Assembly (NCBI GenBank): GCA_920105625.2
Contig: OV050030.1
Span: 181,912,315-181,976,314, forward strand
Direction: 5' to 3'
Length of the DNA stretch: 64,000 nucleotides
Origin: Clusia tigrina
Taxonomy: Eukaryota; Arthropoda; Insecta; Diptera; Clusiidae
This document shows, piece by piece, positions 32,256-44,978 of this stretch (positions are counted from its first letter, which is position 1; each line of letters opens with the position of its first letter). The notes under the pieces are model-generated. The model was given only the letters and a program-made list of their open reading frames with translations. It had not been told where the DNA came from and ran no database searches. Position numbers and translations under genes: made by a program.

Positions 32256-33910
32256 TTGGCCATCAACTCGGTTTTTTCATCTGCAGCCACACACTCATCT
32301 CCAGCAGCCTCATTATCCCGCTCCGCAACAACTCGCACAACATCTGCAGTTATCGATAGTCTCGTTAAGGAGAAAAGGCGCTTAAGAAGAAAGTGGCAAC
32401 AAAATAGATCACCCTACGCCAAGCAGAAATTAGCACTAGCAAAAAAACGCCTCCGAGAAGCACTGAACTGCGAGCTACAGAACAGTTTAAAAAAGTATAC
32501 TGAGACGCTAACTCCAACACAAAATACTAACTACTCTTTATGTAAAGCCTATAAAAATATAAACATTCCTAAAGACTATCATCCGCCGCTCAATTAAATA
32601 ATGGAACTTGGGCAAGAAATGACGAAGAGAAAGCCTCAGCGTTTGCAAATCATCTGAAATCCGTATTTGAAAATACCACTAATCCCGATGACGGTTAAAA
32701 TTAAGGAAGTGCAACTTGCAATTAAAACTCAGTTAATCCCGAAAAAAGCACCAGGATTTAAATTAATTACAGCAAAAATGATTGCGGAATTGCCTAAAAT
32801 AGCCATCAAAATAGTGACGTGGTTATTTAATGCAATATTTAGGATTGGGTATTTTCCACAACTTTGGAAAATATCACAAATTACAATGAAACCAAAACCC
32901 GGAAAAAACGCAACTCAACCGTCATCTTATCGGCCCATAAGCTTGCTCCCAGTCATTTCCAAATTATTTGAGAAACTGCTTCTTCTAAAGCTGCAGCCGC
33001 ACATATACAAATCCAACATTATTCCCCACCATCAATTTGGATTTCGTATGAATCACAGATCCATAGAGCAAATTAACCGCATTACTAGTGCAATTCGAAT
33101 TACTTTTGAAGAAAAAATACTGCTCTGCTATATTTTTAGATATTGCACAGGCGTTTGACAGAGTTTTGCATGCAGGATTAATATATAAAATTCAAAAACT
33201 CTTACCAGTTAATGTGCACATGCTACTCGAATCGTATTTGGATAACCGAAAGTTTAGAGTAAAATATGGAGAATACACCACAAATTAATGCTGGGGTTCC
33301 ACAAGGTAGTGTTCTAAGTCCTGTACTATATGTACTATTCACTGCAGACCTTCCTACTGATGATCATCTAGTCACTTCAACATTCGAAGACGACACTGCT
33401 ATTCTAAGTATACATAGCAATCCAATAGTGGCTTCTAATCGCCTTGAGGAGCATTTGAAGAAAATAGCAGTGTGGCTGGCAAATTGGTGCATTAAGGTAA
33501 ATGAGACCAAGAGCATTCGTGTTACGTTTACACTTAGGAAAGAAACATGACCTGTGATTATCTAAACAATGTTGCTATTCCTCAATCGAATACTGTACCA
33601 TACCTCGGAGTCCATCCAGACAGACGACTAACTTGGCGAAAACATGTTGATTCAAAAGGAACGCAGATAAAGCTAGAGTCCCATAAACTAAATTGGCTAC
33701 TCAACTCCAAGTCAAGGCTTCGTTTACAACATAAACTTATTTTATAAAAGGCAGTGATCAAACCAATTTGGGCATACGGAGCTGAGCTTTGGGGGAATGC
33801 TAGTTCATCAAACGTCGAGCTGATACAACGAGTGCAATCGGAAATCTTGCTTGCAATCACGGGTGCGCCTTGGTTCGTTAGAAATGCTGACATTCATAAG
33901 GACCTCAACA
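32256..33910 (+). pseudogene. Jockey-like LINE ORF2: linker and reverse transcriptase
   Basis: The linker (KEKRRLRRKWQQNRSPYAKQ) is followed by RT fingers 32667-33158 (IPKKAPGFKLITAKMI, PGKNATQPSSYRPISLLPVI, HHQFGFRMNHR), the palm (FLDIAQAFDRVLHAGLIYKI, INAGVPQGSVLSPVLYVLFTADLP) and the catalytic box. The box reads TFEDDTAIL instead of the usual FADD. The thumb PYLGVHPDRRLTWRKH and WAYGAELWG follow. Frame changes lie near 33120, 33270 and 33545. Confidence 0.9.
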
Positions 33911-34262
33911 TTCCTCTTGTTAAAAGTTAGCTCACAGAGATTATGCTCAAACACAAAAAAAACTACGAGAGCACTCAAATCCATTGGTAAAAAATCTAGT
34001 TAGAATTAAAACACCAACACTCCTCAAAAGATTGGACTTACCTATACATTAAATGTACTAAATATTAAATAATTACTATATAAGATACTAAACTGAAATG
34101 AATTGAAATTGAATTAAAACTAAAAGGCATAATGCAGTGAAATTTAATACTAAGCCCAAACACTGGTGCGGGATAAATATAGTTAATTTAGCTTTTAAGA
34201 TTTAATTACTTATTGTTAGGGTCGAAATGAGTGAATTCAATAAATAAATGAACTGTATAAAA
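33911..34262 (+). other. 3' UTR and tail of the jockey-like LINE
   Basis: The sequence becomes AT-rich and non-coding after RT C-terminal remnants. It ends in aataaataaatgaactgtataaaaaaaagg at about 34237-34267, an A-rich tail consistent with the LINE 3' end. Confidence 0.6.
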
Positions 34263-34799
34263 AAAAGGTTGAGTTTATTAATTGCAAACAGTCACACATA
34301 TCAAATTATAAGAAAACGAGCTGCTATTCTAAAATATTAAAAAATTAACAAAAGTGCTGCCAGAGATAATAAACCAGCTGTCAACCAAAACAACAACAAA
34401 TAATTCATTGAAAATTCTCCTGTTGAAACTGTAGAATGAGCGATTAGAAGAAATACAAAAACATACTAAACTCAACTAACAACATATCAATCATTTTCTA
34501 GTGGCACGCTCTCAAATTGAAAATTGTTTTATAATATTCTCACCTCAGTTAATACTCACAATTTCTCACAAACGATCTAAAAACAAACAACAAGCGCCGA
34601 ACATAAATTGTACGACATTCTCCCCACAACAAAATGAACAGTTTAACAACCAAACATGACTCGAATCAATACAATAAACCGAAATAAAAATAGCTATACT
34701 CTCTACAAACAATAAATCCTCTTAACTGAAATTACAATACCATCCACACGATTTAAGTATATCTAAGTCAAAAGCTCATAATAATATTTAATGGACTCT
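34263..34799. other. AT-rich, no recognisable gene
   Basis: About 540 bp lie between one LINE tail and the start of another LINE's endonuclease. No motif was seen. It could be the decayed 5' UTR or ORF1 of the following element. Confidence 0.5.
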
Positions 34800-35940
34800 A
34801 GACACTGTAAATAAATTCTTCAATGGAATATTAACGGATACCAGAAGAAATATCACTAGCTGCAAATATTACAAAAGAGTTTTCAACCAAAACATATAGC
34901 ACTACAAGAAACTCCCATAAATGCAAATAATCAACCCTACAATGTTCCAAAAGATTACTCACCAATACCAGTAATTCAGAGCAAAACAAAAGAATATAAG
35001 CCTTTTTACCAAGAATCTTAGCCTCTAATACCAATATATACCTTCTAACCGTCTAGGTACAGCAATTGGAATAAAATCTAATATTTCATTTATCATAATT
35101 ATTGTAAACATGGAACCATTTCAAGAAGTCTGCGATTCTTACTTATATCACCTAATCCCAAATATCAATAAACTAGTTATATTACTTGGTGCTTTTAATG
35201 CATGGACTACTTTGTGGGTATGCCAAAAACAAATAAGAGAGGATATGTCACAGCCCAAGTCATTCAAAATAATAACCTTACATTTCTTAATAATAGCTCC
35301 TAAACACATTTGTCAACCCACTCCACATTCACATACATGGACCTATCAATGTGCACACCCCCATTTAATATTTCGACCTCCTGGTCTACAAGTAAATATC
35401 TACATGGAAATGATCACTTTCCTATTTTAATGGAGATTTTTTTCCCCATACAACAATTAGATTAAAAAAAAAACTGGCAACTGGCCAAAATTCCAATTTA
35501 ATATTTCAAAACTCTCCACTTTATTGCCACAGACTAACGACGTAAACCATAAAGCCGCCTTCTTTCAAAACCGAATTAACTTTAGTGCAAATAATGCGAT
35601 TCAACGCTCAAAAGACACAATATCTGCTTACTGGTGGAACGATTCCCTAAACAAATTTAATATAGATAAAAAGAATTAGTCCAACCTAGAACAATGTATT
35701 AAATTACAAACGCGTGAATGATAAATTCAAAAAGATACAAAAATAGCTGAAAGACAATCCTTTATAAACTATACTAGAGAAATTAACCAAAACACCACAA
35801 AAAAGTATTATGGAAAAAAGTACACTTTCTACACGGGAAAAGGAGAATCTATTACATCAATTTGATTAAAACACTACCAACCGATTTCAAATCTATTGGT
35901 AATTTATAGGGAAAGGTTTCGCCAACCTACTCAAAAAACT
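34800..35940 (+). pseudogene. LINE endonuclease-to-linker fragment
   Basis: Plus-strand pieces read ILQWNINGYQKKYH and IALQETP (endonuclease Asn and Glu), LLGAFNAWTTLW (usually GDFNAH-x2-W), then AYWWNDSLNKF and RQSFINYTREINQNTTKK from the endonuclease-RT linker. These belong to a jockey or F-like LINE. The fragment stops near 35940, before any RT motif. Many stops break it. Confidence 0.7.
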
Positions 35941-36830
35941 CGATTGTGTAATGTTTATTGATTTTATACCTCCATCCGTCTGTTGTATGTAATTGTAAAA
36001 ATACAGTGAACCGCCAATACCCTCCTAATTATATACACTTTATTTCTCAAAATAACTGAAAACATAAAATTGTTTGGATAATTTCTAATTGTCAATGAAG
36101 TCTCAACTTCCACAGTCGAACTTTTGCAGTTGCGTTTAAATAAAATTAATAAAATTAATACTAGAACGAAAAAATGTATTTTCATTATTATTTAGGAAAG
36201 AAACTCAACCTCGGTTAACCAAACGCATAGAGCCGTTAACCTCGTTCGTTTAGCAACATTTTTGATCTAGTTTGGAGATTTTTCTGAGTTTGTTAAAACT
36301 GTTGTTATTTGGGGCTAACTGTAAAATAATCAAGTTCAATTATAACCGACGAAGTCTTCTTGTCTAGGGTTCCCAATGTTCTTTCCTTCACAAGTCAACT
36401 CCTTATACTTACCAAAGATATGCAACATTTGGTTCATTTATAAGTTTTCAAAGTTTTTAATATTTTTTTTTTTTTAAATATATTTTGTTAAATAACTCCG
36501 TTTTATATCCAATCTGTCCTCAAGCAAGTTCAGTAATATACAATATAAACATGGGAGAGAAGAGCCAATGCTATCCTTTCATATAATTTTAATAAACAAT
36601 ATAAAATTTTATACAATATTATCATTATTACATTATCATTATTACATTATTGAATTATCACTATCACATCATTATCATTATTATATTATTTAAAAAAAAA
36701 GAATACTTTACTTTGCTTTTATAAGTCTGTGCGTTGATGCCGTTGATTCCAGCAGCTTTAGAGCTAGTATGTTAGAGTGCGTACTGAGCCATGCCCATTA
36801 TTTAGTACAATAGGTGCTTTTTCCACGTCA
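35941..36830. other. AT-rich, no recognisable gene
   Basis: About 900 bp, including an imperfect attatcattattac repeat at 36605-36690. No coding motif is convincing on either strand. Confidence 0.55.
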
Positions 36831-38260
36831 AACGCCGATCAAAGTATAACCGAAGATATTTGACATATTCTGCTTGAGGCACTGGGCGACTATTTAGAAT
36901 CACAGGCGGACAGGATCTCCTTTTCAAAGTGAAAATTACTTGTACTGATCCATTTATGAAACCAAATTAAAATTTTATCGAGGTGTTTTTGTATTTGATT
37001 TGCGGCAGTTAAATGTGTTTGTAGCCATTATAGCGGTGTTATCAGCATATGTTGCAATTTTAATCTTCTCTCTAAGGGGTAAATCTGCTATAGAGATACT
37101 GTAAAGCACAGTACCTAATACGCTGCCCTGTGGAACACCAGCTGTAATTGGGAAAATTGTGATAGTTTCTGACTTCAATTTCACTCTGAAATGGCGTTTT
37201 TCAAAATATGTTTTGTAAAATATGAATATTTGTTTGAAGCAGTGACTTCTTTAGTTTGAACAGTATTCCAGTGTGCCAAACTTTATCGAACGCTTGTGTT
37301 ATATCAAGTAATGCTGCTGTACAAAACTGACTCTGTTCGAGAGCATTTCTTACATGGTTATAAACTCTGTGTACTTATTCGGTGGGAGCATGTTGCTCGC
37401 AGATCCCGAATTGGTGATTAGGTATGAGTTCTTTTTTAAGCAGTATTGGCTTGAGCTTACTCAACAGCAGCTTTTCAAGAATTTTGGAAATGATCGGCAC
37501 CAAACTTTTCGGTCTATACGATGCAACTTCTTCTTCTGCATTTCCAGGTTTTGCAATTAGCGTTATTTTAGCAACTTTCCATTGTCGAGGGTAATAGGCA
37601 CACCTCAATACTGCATTGTACAAATAGGTGAAGAATTTTATGGCATTATCTGGAAGCTGTTTTAGGTCATTATTTCAGGTCATGTCCTGGTGCGTTTTTA
37701 TGTTCAGGTGTTTAATCAGAAAGTTGTTAGCTTTTCTTATTTTTATGGGAATGATCCGTAATTTCATTTGACCGGGAGCTTCCAAAAACTTATAAATGTC
37801 GTTATCATTATGTTGTGGATTTTTGGGAAATGGTGTAAAGGCATCACAAATGTAATGTCTCTGCTTTGTCTCTGTCGGTTTTTGCCCAAGAAATATTCAC
37901 AGTTTTGATGGGAGGAAATCGAGTAGTGGGATGCTTTAGCTTTTTTGTTGCCTTCAATAACGAATATTCCGTGGCATCAGTTGTTGTCAAACTGGACGCA
38001 TAGTGTTGAATTTTATCAATATCCACTGCCATGAGTTTATGTCTAAGTTTTTTGTCTTCTGAATGTTTCGTAATTTGCCACAACTTTCTTAACTTTCTGT
38101 TTGCACCATTGATCTTCTTAATAACTGGGTTCATCGCGCAATTTATATGCTTCTCTTGAAGTTTCGGAGCAGCGGCCCAGGTAGCGATTTTCATAATTTT
38201 TTTTTTGATTTTTGACCGCTTCTTCAATATCTCCTGGGATTTTGAGCCATAGTCAGCCAC
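36830..38260 (-). pseudogene. Jockey-like ORF2: linker and reverse transcriptase
   Basis: The linker is at 37844-38260. RT pieces are CAYYPRQWKVAKITLIAKPG, YRPKSLVPIISKILEKLLLSK and LIPNHQFGICEQH (37375-37623), then ITAGVPQGSVLGTVLYSISIADL and TYADNTAIM (36975-37184). The catalytic box reads YADN instead of YADD, so the second Asp is lost. Thumb remnants follow to 36830. Confidence 0.88.
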
Positions 38261-39005
38261 GATATATCCAGAAATACCGTATCACAAATAATGTGTTTAA
38301 ATTGAAGGTGTGTACGCTTATTTTGTAGGGATTTTAAAATGCGTAGAACATTGGATCTTACAGTTATAATGATAGGCGAATGGTCTGAAGACAAATCCAA
38401 AGATGAAACCACTTCGACACAAGCACCTTTCATCATACAATGTTCAATAATATCCGGTGTCTTTTTTCTATCAGATGCCTAGTATGTTGGTTTACCCTGT
38501 TGAAAGATGCATAATATTATTAGCTTCCATAGTTTTGAATAGTTCATTTCCTTTTGGGTTAATAGTCTTAGAGCCCCAATAGTGTTATTTGACATTATAG
38601 TCAACATAAGCTAAGACTATATCTGCTAGTGTGCTGTAGAGCTCCTCAAATTGGCCCTTGTTAATGGAGTGTCTGGGTTGGCAAGATACCGATGTTATCT
38701 TAAGTTCACCATATTGGTCTTTAATAAAGATTCTAGTTCCTTGTATATGACGTTTATCATACTTTTATTGTGCTGAATGTTTAATCTTGTTTTTTTTATA
38801 ATAATAGCGGTGCCACCACGTACAGTGCCTGCTGTGTGATTTGTGTGGCGTATGCTGCATTTGTAATTTTTTAAGAAACTTTTTTGGTGAAGTGAACCTC
38901 TGATATTAACATAATGTCATCATCAATAATAATAGTTTTAAATTCATTACTTTGCTCCGAAAGCCCATTTGCATTCCACACTGCAATTTTGATGGATTGC
39001 ATCAT
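38224..39005 (-). pseudogene. Jockey-like ORF2: endonuclease
   Basis: From 39005 downward the translation gives IKIAVWNANGLSEQSNEFK, IMLISEVHFT, WGSKTINPKGNELFKTME and, at 38224-38436, SLDLSSDHSPIII. These are the Asn, Glu, target-site loop and SDH motifs of APE-type LINE endonucleases. The frame is broken between 38450 and 38900. Confidence 0.85.
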
Positions 39006-39099
39006 TATGTCATCTTAGAGATGAGCAAGTTGAGCTGGTTCCCATTTGGTCCATTAAGCATTTAAGCATGCTCTTTAGCTCACTCATATCATTGGACTG

Positions 39100-40441
39100 C
39101 TGCTTTGAAGGGACAGCTCATCCTTTTAAAGGGGGATTGATTTTTGCTTGCTGCTTCACCACCTGCGACGGAACTTGTATTTGTTGGGGATTAATATCAC
39201 TGGATTTGTCTACGACCTTCTCTCGAAGTGTTGGAAATTACTTTAGCTGCAATTCTTTATAAACTGTACATCCTCTATAATTACCCTTTCTTTGGCAATC
39301 AAATATTATATGGCTGCCAGCGCATTTCACGCATCTTTGACTATGATTTTTTCGTATGGCCATACTTCTGATATTTGTTGCATTGTACAATTACCCATTT
39401 CTTTGTAGGTGGCTCAAATTTAATTTTGGTGTGCATAATACAGTCAATTTTATATGTCTGTATTACTTTTAATTTGTTTTACATTTACACAAAACATTGT
39501 GAGCTGATTTTTTGTTGTTCTTTATTTAATGTTTGATACATTTGTGACATCAAATCCCATTCGTTTTAACTCATCACTTAATTTGATTTGTTGGCGTAGT
39601 GTGATGCAGGCCTTTCAAAACGACTTTAAAATGTTGCTCTTGTTTTTGGTTTATAAGTATGAAATTCATTATTTCTGTCTACAAGAGCTTTTGTAATAAT
39701 TCTGTATTTGACAGTTGTCATTGGTTGAATTTTGACTTCATTTCATTTCAAAAATTTCAACTCATATTGTTATCTCCAATCGAAAGTAGTAGCTCCAGTA
39801 GCGGCTGCACATTGTTCACTACAGAAACATAGATTGAAGGTGGTTTTGGAACTTTAGGTTTTTTAATGTGCGGTCTTTCATTTTCATTTTCGGTTAAAAT
39901 AGAAAATCTGTTCGAATTTTAAAATAAATCCAGCCAGTAGTCGGCTAACCTGGATTGTTTCGATTTAGTTTGATTTGCCGGTTCTGGACTCGACCTAGCG
40001 CGTTTCGAAGTGGTTCCAAATGGCTCATGTTTTTCTTTTGGTTCCTGTGGTGTCGTTTTAGTAAATTATTTTGTGCTCTAATCTTGCTTGAGATTGTTTG
40101 TGATTATTGACATACTCATCAAGTTAGAAACCACCGATGTTGTTGTTGCTGTACAATTCGATGAAGCAATCGTAATCACGCTGCTTGGAGTAATTATAGC
40201 CATTCAAGGCAATATTTGTTCTTAAATTTTTCAGACATACGGAACTTGTTGTTGTTAGTTCCGCAGTCAGGGGTATAACATTAAATATACCTGTTGTTTG
40301 CTGTTGTCGGTGAGAGGCTGACATAATTTCTATGCTTGCAGACTGCTCATTTGGTAAAGAGCGACTTCCCCTTAGTTGATCCAGCTCAGCAGCAGAGCGT
40401 CCATGCACGAGAGTTTCGCTAGAGAGGAGAGCGTAAGACAC
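39100..40441 (-). pseudogene. Jockey-like ORF1
   Basis: The proposed start is the ATG at 40441 (MSYALLSSETLVHGRSAAEL). The open frame runs 105 codons to YSNNNIGGF and a stop, then broken coding continues with KQSQARLEHK. Near 39300-39350 a zinc knuckle reads HSQRCVKCAGSHIIFDCQRK. ORF1 proteins bind LINE RNA. The internal frame is too damaged to align throughout. Confidence 0.7.
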
Positions 40442-40606
40442 TCATTTAGGAACACTTGGTTTGTTGTTTTTCTTTTTATTACATTCCGATTTCATATTCA
40501 CAAAATCATTAAAATGTATTTTTTACAATGTGCACAAAGTATAATCACCATTTAGTGCACACAACAGTGTTTACGTTAAAAGTAATATCGCACTATAGCA
40601 CTTTTT

Positions 40607-40870
40607 CTAATTTAGGTTAATAAAAATAAAGATAACTTCGGGTGAAGACAAGTCAAGATCAAAACATTCGTCATCATCAAGTACATTTGCCTTATCTTGT
40701 TCTTTATTAATATTAATATAATTCCTATAACTACACTCAAAATATCGGTGTCCCATTTCGTTATACTTAAAGCACTTATATTGCTGACTGGTGGTAATTG
40801 GGTTGACATTCCACACCTAAAACAATTCTTTGTGCTTTTTGCCTTTCCCGGTGGTTCAGCCTCTTGACTG
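40607..40870 (-). pseudogene. Orphan gag zinc-knuckle remnant
   Basis: Two frames on the minus strand contain NCFRCGM and then YKCFKYNEMGHRYFEC, resembling paired CCHC knuckles of LTR-retrotransposon gags. In the second knuckle the second Cys reads Tyr. It lies upstream of the jockey-like ORF1. It may be a separate LTR-element fragment; no adjoining protease is seen. Confidence 0.5.
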
Positions 40871-41099
40871 GTGATGGAAATTTCACGCTTTACTTCTCAA
40901 GTATTATTTCGTTAAATAAACAAGCTACTGTTTTTCTTTAACGAACTGCACTGAAACGGACACGTTCATACAAAATGTAAAAAATACAGGATTTCAACGT
41001 GCTGTTGGGGGAGGTGTTTGTTTGTCCTCGCCAAAGTTTTACACACTTCGGGACATTTACTGGCGCTTGTCAGCAACCTGAGTCCAGTTTCGTTCTAAC

Positions 41100-41500
41100 A
41101 GCGCGAGTTGATTTGGTAGAAAATCTCTCTTTATAGGTAAAACACCTGCTTATATACTATTTACAATCATATTATTGTTCTTTAATGTTCTACTTTATTA
41201 TTTCTAATTGCCCTACATGATTATTTGTAATTGCCCTACACTTTGGTTTGCACCTTCTGCAATTGTTTACTTATGCAATCATTGAGTGGCACACTTTTGA
41301 GAAAGTGCTGACCAATCATTCATTGCAGTACAATTGTCAAATGCGAGCACTTGGCATGTTTTGGGTTCTTATTATTTGTTTAATCTTTTATTGTTTCTTT
41401 ATTATTATCTCTCTTTTTTTGTTTTGTTTGTTTTTGTGTTTTGTGTTTTATCATTATTTTTCTTTCTTATTGGTCACGTCCTCCTTCTCATATTGTGCAG
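41100..41500. other. AT-rich spacer
   Basis: T-rich low-complexity sequence with the word attgccctaca repeated at 41208-41218 and 41231-41241. No gene is seen. Confidence 0.5.
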
Positions 41501-42480
41501 CATTCCTTCGGTGAATTGTGCATTCCATTGTCAATAGGGCTGGTCCGACGTCTTTGGAAAACTTCTTGTTTGGCGCCATTTTCATCAAGAATACCATCAT
41601 TATTATCACTGCTCGGAAGAGTCCGGTTGTGCCGACTCAACCCCTCTTTCTAAGTGTGAATTCCCTCGTAGGACTTGGTGAAGCCCGCTACTTCGGCTTT
41701 AGCCTCCTTAACCATGTCGCTGTTTGCTTCTATTGGTATTCAGTGTTTTCAGTATTTAGTAACTCCTGGAGTTTTCATGATACTTCGCTTGTTATGATAA
41801 GGGAAGTTGATAAATTTTACCGTGACTCATCTCGTTCTCTATATTCCAAGTCAATCGTATTATATCCTGTGGCCATTAGTGCCATACGTGATGCTTTGCC
41901 TGAGCACACCGCCGTTACAACTATTGGTTCGTCAAAACGAGTGTCATCTATTTATAGATTTGGTGGCTACCAGATCCACACCCAAAGCTAGAATGGCCAC
42001 GTGTTCACACCGTTCATGCTCTAAATTCTATATTATTCGGGTGCGCAACTCTCCCGGGTGATATCGTAATCGTTTTGCTAGATCGACACCACGGCAATTT
42101 TCTCTTTCTTTCTTGATTGACTAATGTAATGTTCTTCTGATTGGCTTTCGGCTATGTAGTCATACCTCTGATAACTATTGTTAGACCTTTTCTCTCTACG
42201 TGTTTCGCACTGCGGCTAGTTCGTAGAACCGCTCCGGAACCTTCTTGTACCACGAGATGCCTCTTAATGATGACGCTTCCTCGGTTAGCTTCATGAAAGT
42301 TAAAAACGATTGATGCAACTTGCCATGCAATATGTCGCCAACCACCGCTATTTCTGTGTTGTTGCTTCCACTTACGATTTAGTTCAGTACCATTGGCCGC
42401 AGATTGTTCTCCAGAAGGTTTTCGTCATGCTCTGGCTTCGATGCTGTAGTACGGTTCTTTAAGTCCATGTTGCATAAGAT
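41500..42480 (-). pseudogene. Unassigned decayed coding region
   Basis: This block is GC-richer than its surroundings and codes better on the minus strand. Pieces include DILHGKLHQSFLTFMKLTEE (about 42285-42345), WYKKVPERFYELAAVRNT, RFDEPIVVTAVCSGKASRMA (about 41880-41945), and MAPNKKFSKDVGPALLTMEC (about 41518-41577). Stops and frame changes separate them. I do not recognise the family. An LTR-retrotransposon gag is one possibility. Confidence 0.4.
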
Positions 42481-44030
42481 GATTCACCAAGATATTCTTA
42501 TCTGCCCATAACACCTTAAAATTTAAAAATATACGGAACCTATATATATGGGACTTCCTTCTTAACAATTTTTCAACTATTAATTATTTAAATTTAAAAA
42601 AAAAAAATACTTTATAAACAACTATTGACTTTAATTTTACTTTTACATAAACTTGAAACATTTTTTTGCAAATTTTATTTTACTTGGAAACATACGTTTT
42701 TTTATAATATGTATTTTATTTTTTATCCTAATACATCGAAATTATTTTCTGATTATTTTGTTTTTCTTTACAAATTAATTTTTCTTTTTAATTGTGAGAA
42801 CATTTTTTGCCCATCTGACATAATCGAGAGTATTCCAAATAAACCCGTTTATGTGAAAACCCTGTCAATTATGGCCAAATTTTTCACCGAACCTAATGCT
42901 TTTTAAATTAGTTACCGCCTGGTATCTATAAACCCATAAACGAGTGCTTCCTCTCACACCCTGTAACTCGTATATGACTACATACATACATTCCAGACAC
43001 TTTTTCTTATTTCTATTTTAATTTTGTTTCCTCTTAGTTTTTGTTCTCTCTGTGTTCTGTTTTTCCCTTTCATAGAACTTAAATTTTAGCTGTCCTTATA
43101 GTTAAATGTTTCCCTTGAAATTCTTTCTAATCCATTAGTTTGTTCCACTCTATCTCTCCTACAAAATTTTACTTTATTTTGCTAGTTCTAAATTCTACTT
43201 TGCTACTAATCCAATGAACTCACACAAAATCTACTCCAGTTTCAATTTTATGTATATTAAATAGTTTTATTTATATAAATAGTACATGTCATTTTTATTT
43301 TGCCTTACTGATTGATTATTTTTATTCCTAATTATATTGATCCAATGTTTTACCTAAACTTATCTATTTATAAACCTATCTTTCTTTTTTTTCTATAGTT
43401 TATTCTTGCTAAAATATATTCGACCTAGTCCAATAAAAAAATTTATATACATACTATCAAAATTACTTATTAGAATGTGTGCCCACATATTCATTCCAAT
43501 ATGTGGCCACACATTCATTTCATGTGCCATATTTTTACGAATGTACTCGTACGTCTACAATCATACATGCACTCCATTTTCATACTATATATAAAGTTTG
43601 TACGACTGCTCAAGCATACGCGCACGGCTAACATATTCGCCCTGCATGCGCTCCACTTTGCGCTTTGCACAATTGAGTTGTTCAATGTACTTGCGGTTTG
43701 CCCAAATGCATCTTTTATTCATCTTATTTTTTCTTCCGTAGAATTTTGATGCTCGTATCTGTGTTTTTTCTATTTTATTTTTTTCATCACTAATTATTAC
43801 TTTAATTAATATTTTTCAACCATTATCTCCATCTTCTTTTTATTTTTGTTCTCATTACATTTTAGCTGCGGTGTTTGCTTGCATATTCACATTATAAATT
43901 GTATTAACGACCTTAATCAACATGGAAATAGAACTAATGCTGATTTTAATTGCTCATCAAATGATCTACGAGTTTAGTACACAACAAACACATGTTATTT
44001 AGTTGTGAGTTCGCAAATGGAATAACTTTA
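42480..44030. other. AT-rich, no recognisable gene
   Basis: About 1.5 kb of very T-rich sequence with long poly-pyrimidine tracts. Short open stretches occur but lack family motifs. Confidence 0.6.
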
Positions 44031-44039
44031 TTAAGTTAT

Positions 44040-44500
44040 TGTGAAGTTGATTGGGCGTGCCTTTTATCGTTACCACCGTGGTAACTGGGCTTCGGATTTA
44101 TGCCACTGTATACGGCCCTAACCACAGAGAAAAGACCTAGGTGGGTTCTTCATTAGTACTCGGTCACCCACATGAAAGACTACTGGGTTAAGTACCTTGT
44201 TGTAGGCTTCTCTGGCTACCCGTTTAGCACGATCTTGATTTTCTCTAACCAACTCGTGCGCTCGCTGTGGTTGATATTTCCGCATTTTATTTGGGTCATC
44301 AGCATTCTATACTGGCGCACATTTCCGCTTCAAATTTGCTGGCATGTGGAAATCAAACCCATAGAGTATTCTAAACGGAGTTTGCTTCGTTGATACATGT
44401 ACAGTATTGTTGTGTACATAAGTAGCCGTAGTCAACCACTGATCCCAGTTAGAGCTATCCTCTTTGATGAAACGCAAGTATTCCGCCAGAGATCTATGAC
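44040..44500 (-). pseudogene. Gypsy integrase C-terminal part
   Basis: Minus-strand reading gives NWDQWLTTATYVHNNTVHVS and TPFRILYGFDFHMPANL (end of the integrase core), YNADDPNKMRKYQPQRAHEL, then FHVGDRVLMKNPPR, the GPY-type C-terminal region. The zinc domain and catalytic core Asp residues are deleted between 44500 and 44614. Confidence 0.82.
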
Positions 44501-44527
44501 TTATGAGTAATTTATAATTTCTTAATA

Positions 44528-44637
44528 CCTAACATTTTACACGTCTCAGAGAATAATTTTGACAAGGAATTCGAAACGTTTCACTACTAACTAGTTTCAC
44601 TCTCCCTAACATTTTACACGTCTCGGAGAATAATTTT
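44528..44637. repeat. 33-bp direct repeat at the integrase deletion
   Basis: cctaacattttacacgtctc plus gagaataatttt occurs at 44528-44560 and 44605-44637 with one a/g difference. The pair lies exactly where the integrase N-terminal part is missing, so it may record the rearrangement. Confidence 0.85.
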
Positions 44638-44960
44638 TACATTGGTCTTCTCCCTGTCGGCCTTTGCCTTTGCTCTAGTTTGAACTACCGATATCTTTGG
44701 CTTCTGTGGCACTCTGCTAAGTGCATCTGTATTTTGCTTCTTTTTCCCAGATTTATATATGATTTCAAAATCATACTCACACAATTTGTGCCGAAAACGT
44801 CCCGACCGAGAGGTTTCATCTTTAAATTTCTCTATGCCTCTCAGCGGTTGATGGTCGGTATAAATTTTGAATGGGCGTCCTAGCAAATATGCCCTATATT
44901 TGTTCGTAGCACACGCTATGACTAGACATTATTTCTCTATCGCTAAGCGCCCTGTTTGCG
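44614..44960 (-). pseudogene. Gypsy RNase H
   Basis: The open frame reads FKIYTDHQPLRGIEKFKDET, FRHKLCEYDFEIIYKSGKK and NTDALSRVP, the C-terminal half of a Ty3/gypsy RNase H. It ends near 44614, immediately before a deleted integrase region. Confidence 0.88.
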
Positions 44961-44978
44961 AATGCTATTGGTTGGTCA

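Larger units (their letters stand above)
36830..41100 (-). mobile_element. Jockey-like LINE, minus strand, 3'-shortened
   Basis: On the minus strand ORF1 (about 40441-39100) and ORF2 (39005-36830) follow in order, each broken. ORF1 contains a CCHC knuckle. ORF2 has endonuclease and RT up to the thumb block EYVKYLRLYFDRRLTWK at about 36835-36885, after which recognisable sequence ends. The GC-richer stretch up to about 41100 may be its 5' UTR. The family is related to, but not the same as, the LINEs at 22166-34262 and 13958-16987. Confidence 0.82.

Noticed and set aside
36605..36690. Short attatcattattac repeats considered as a CRISPR-like or satellite array
   Set aside because: Units are short, irregular and low-complexity, with no spacer structure; CRISPR is not expected in this genome.
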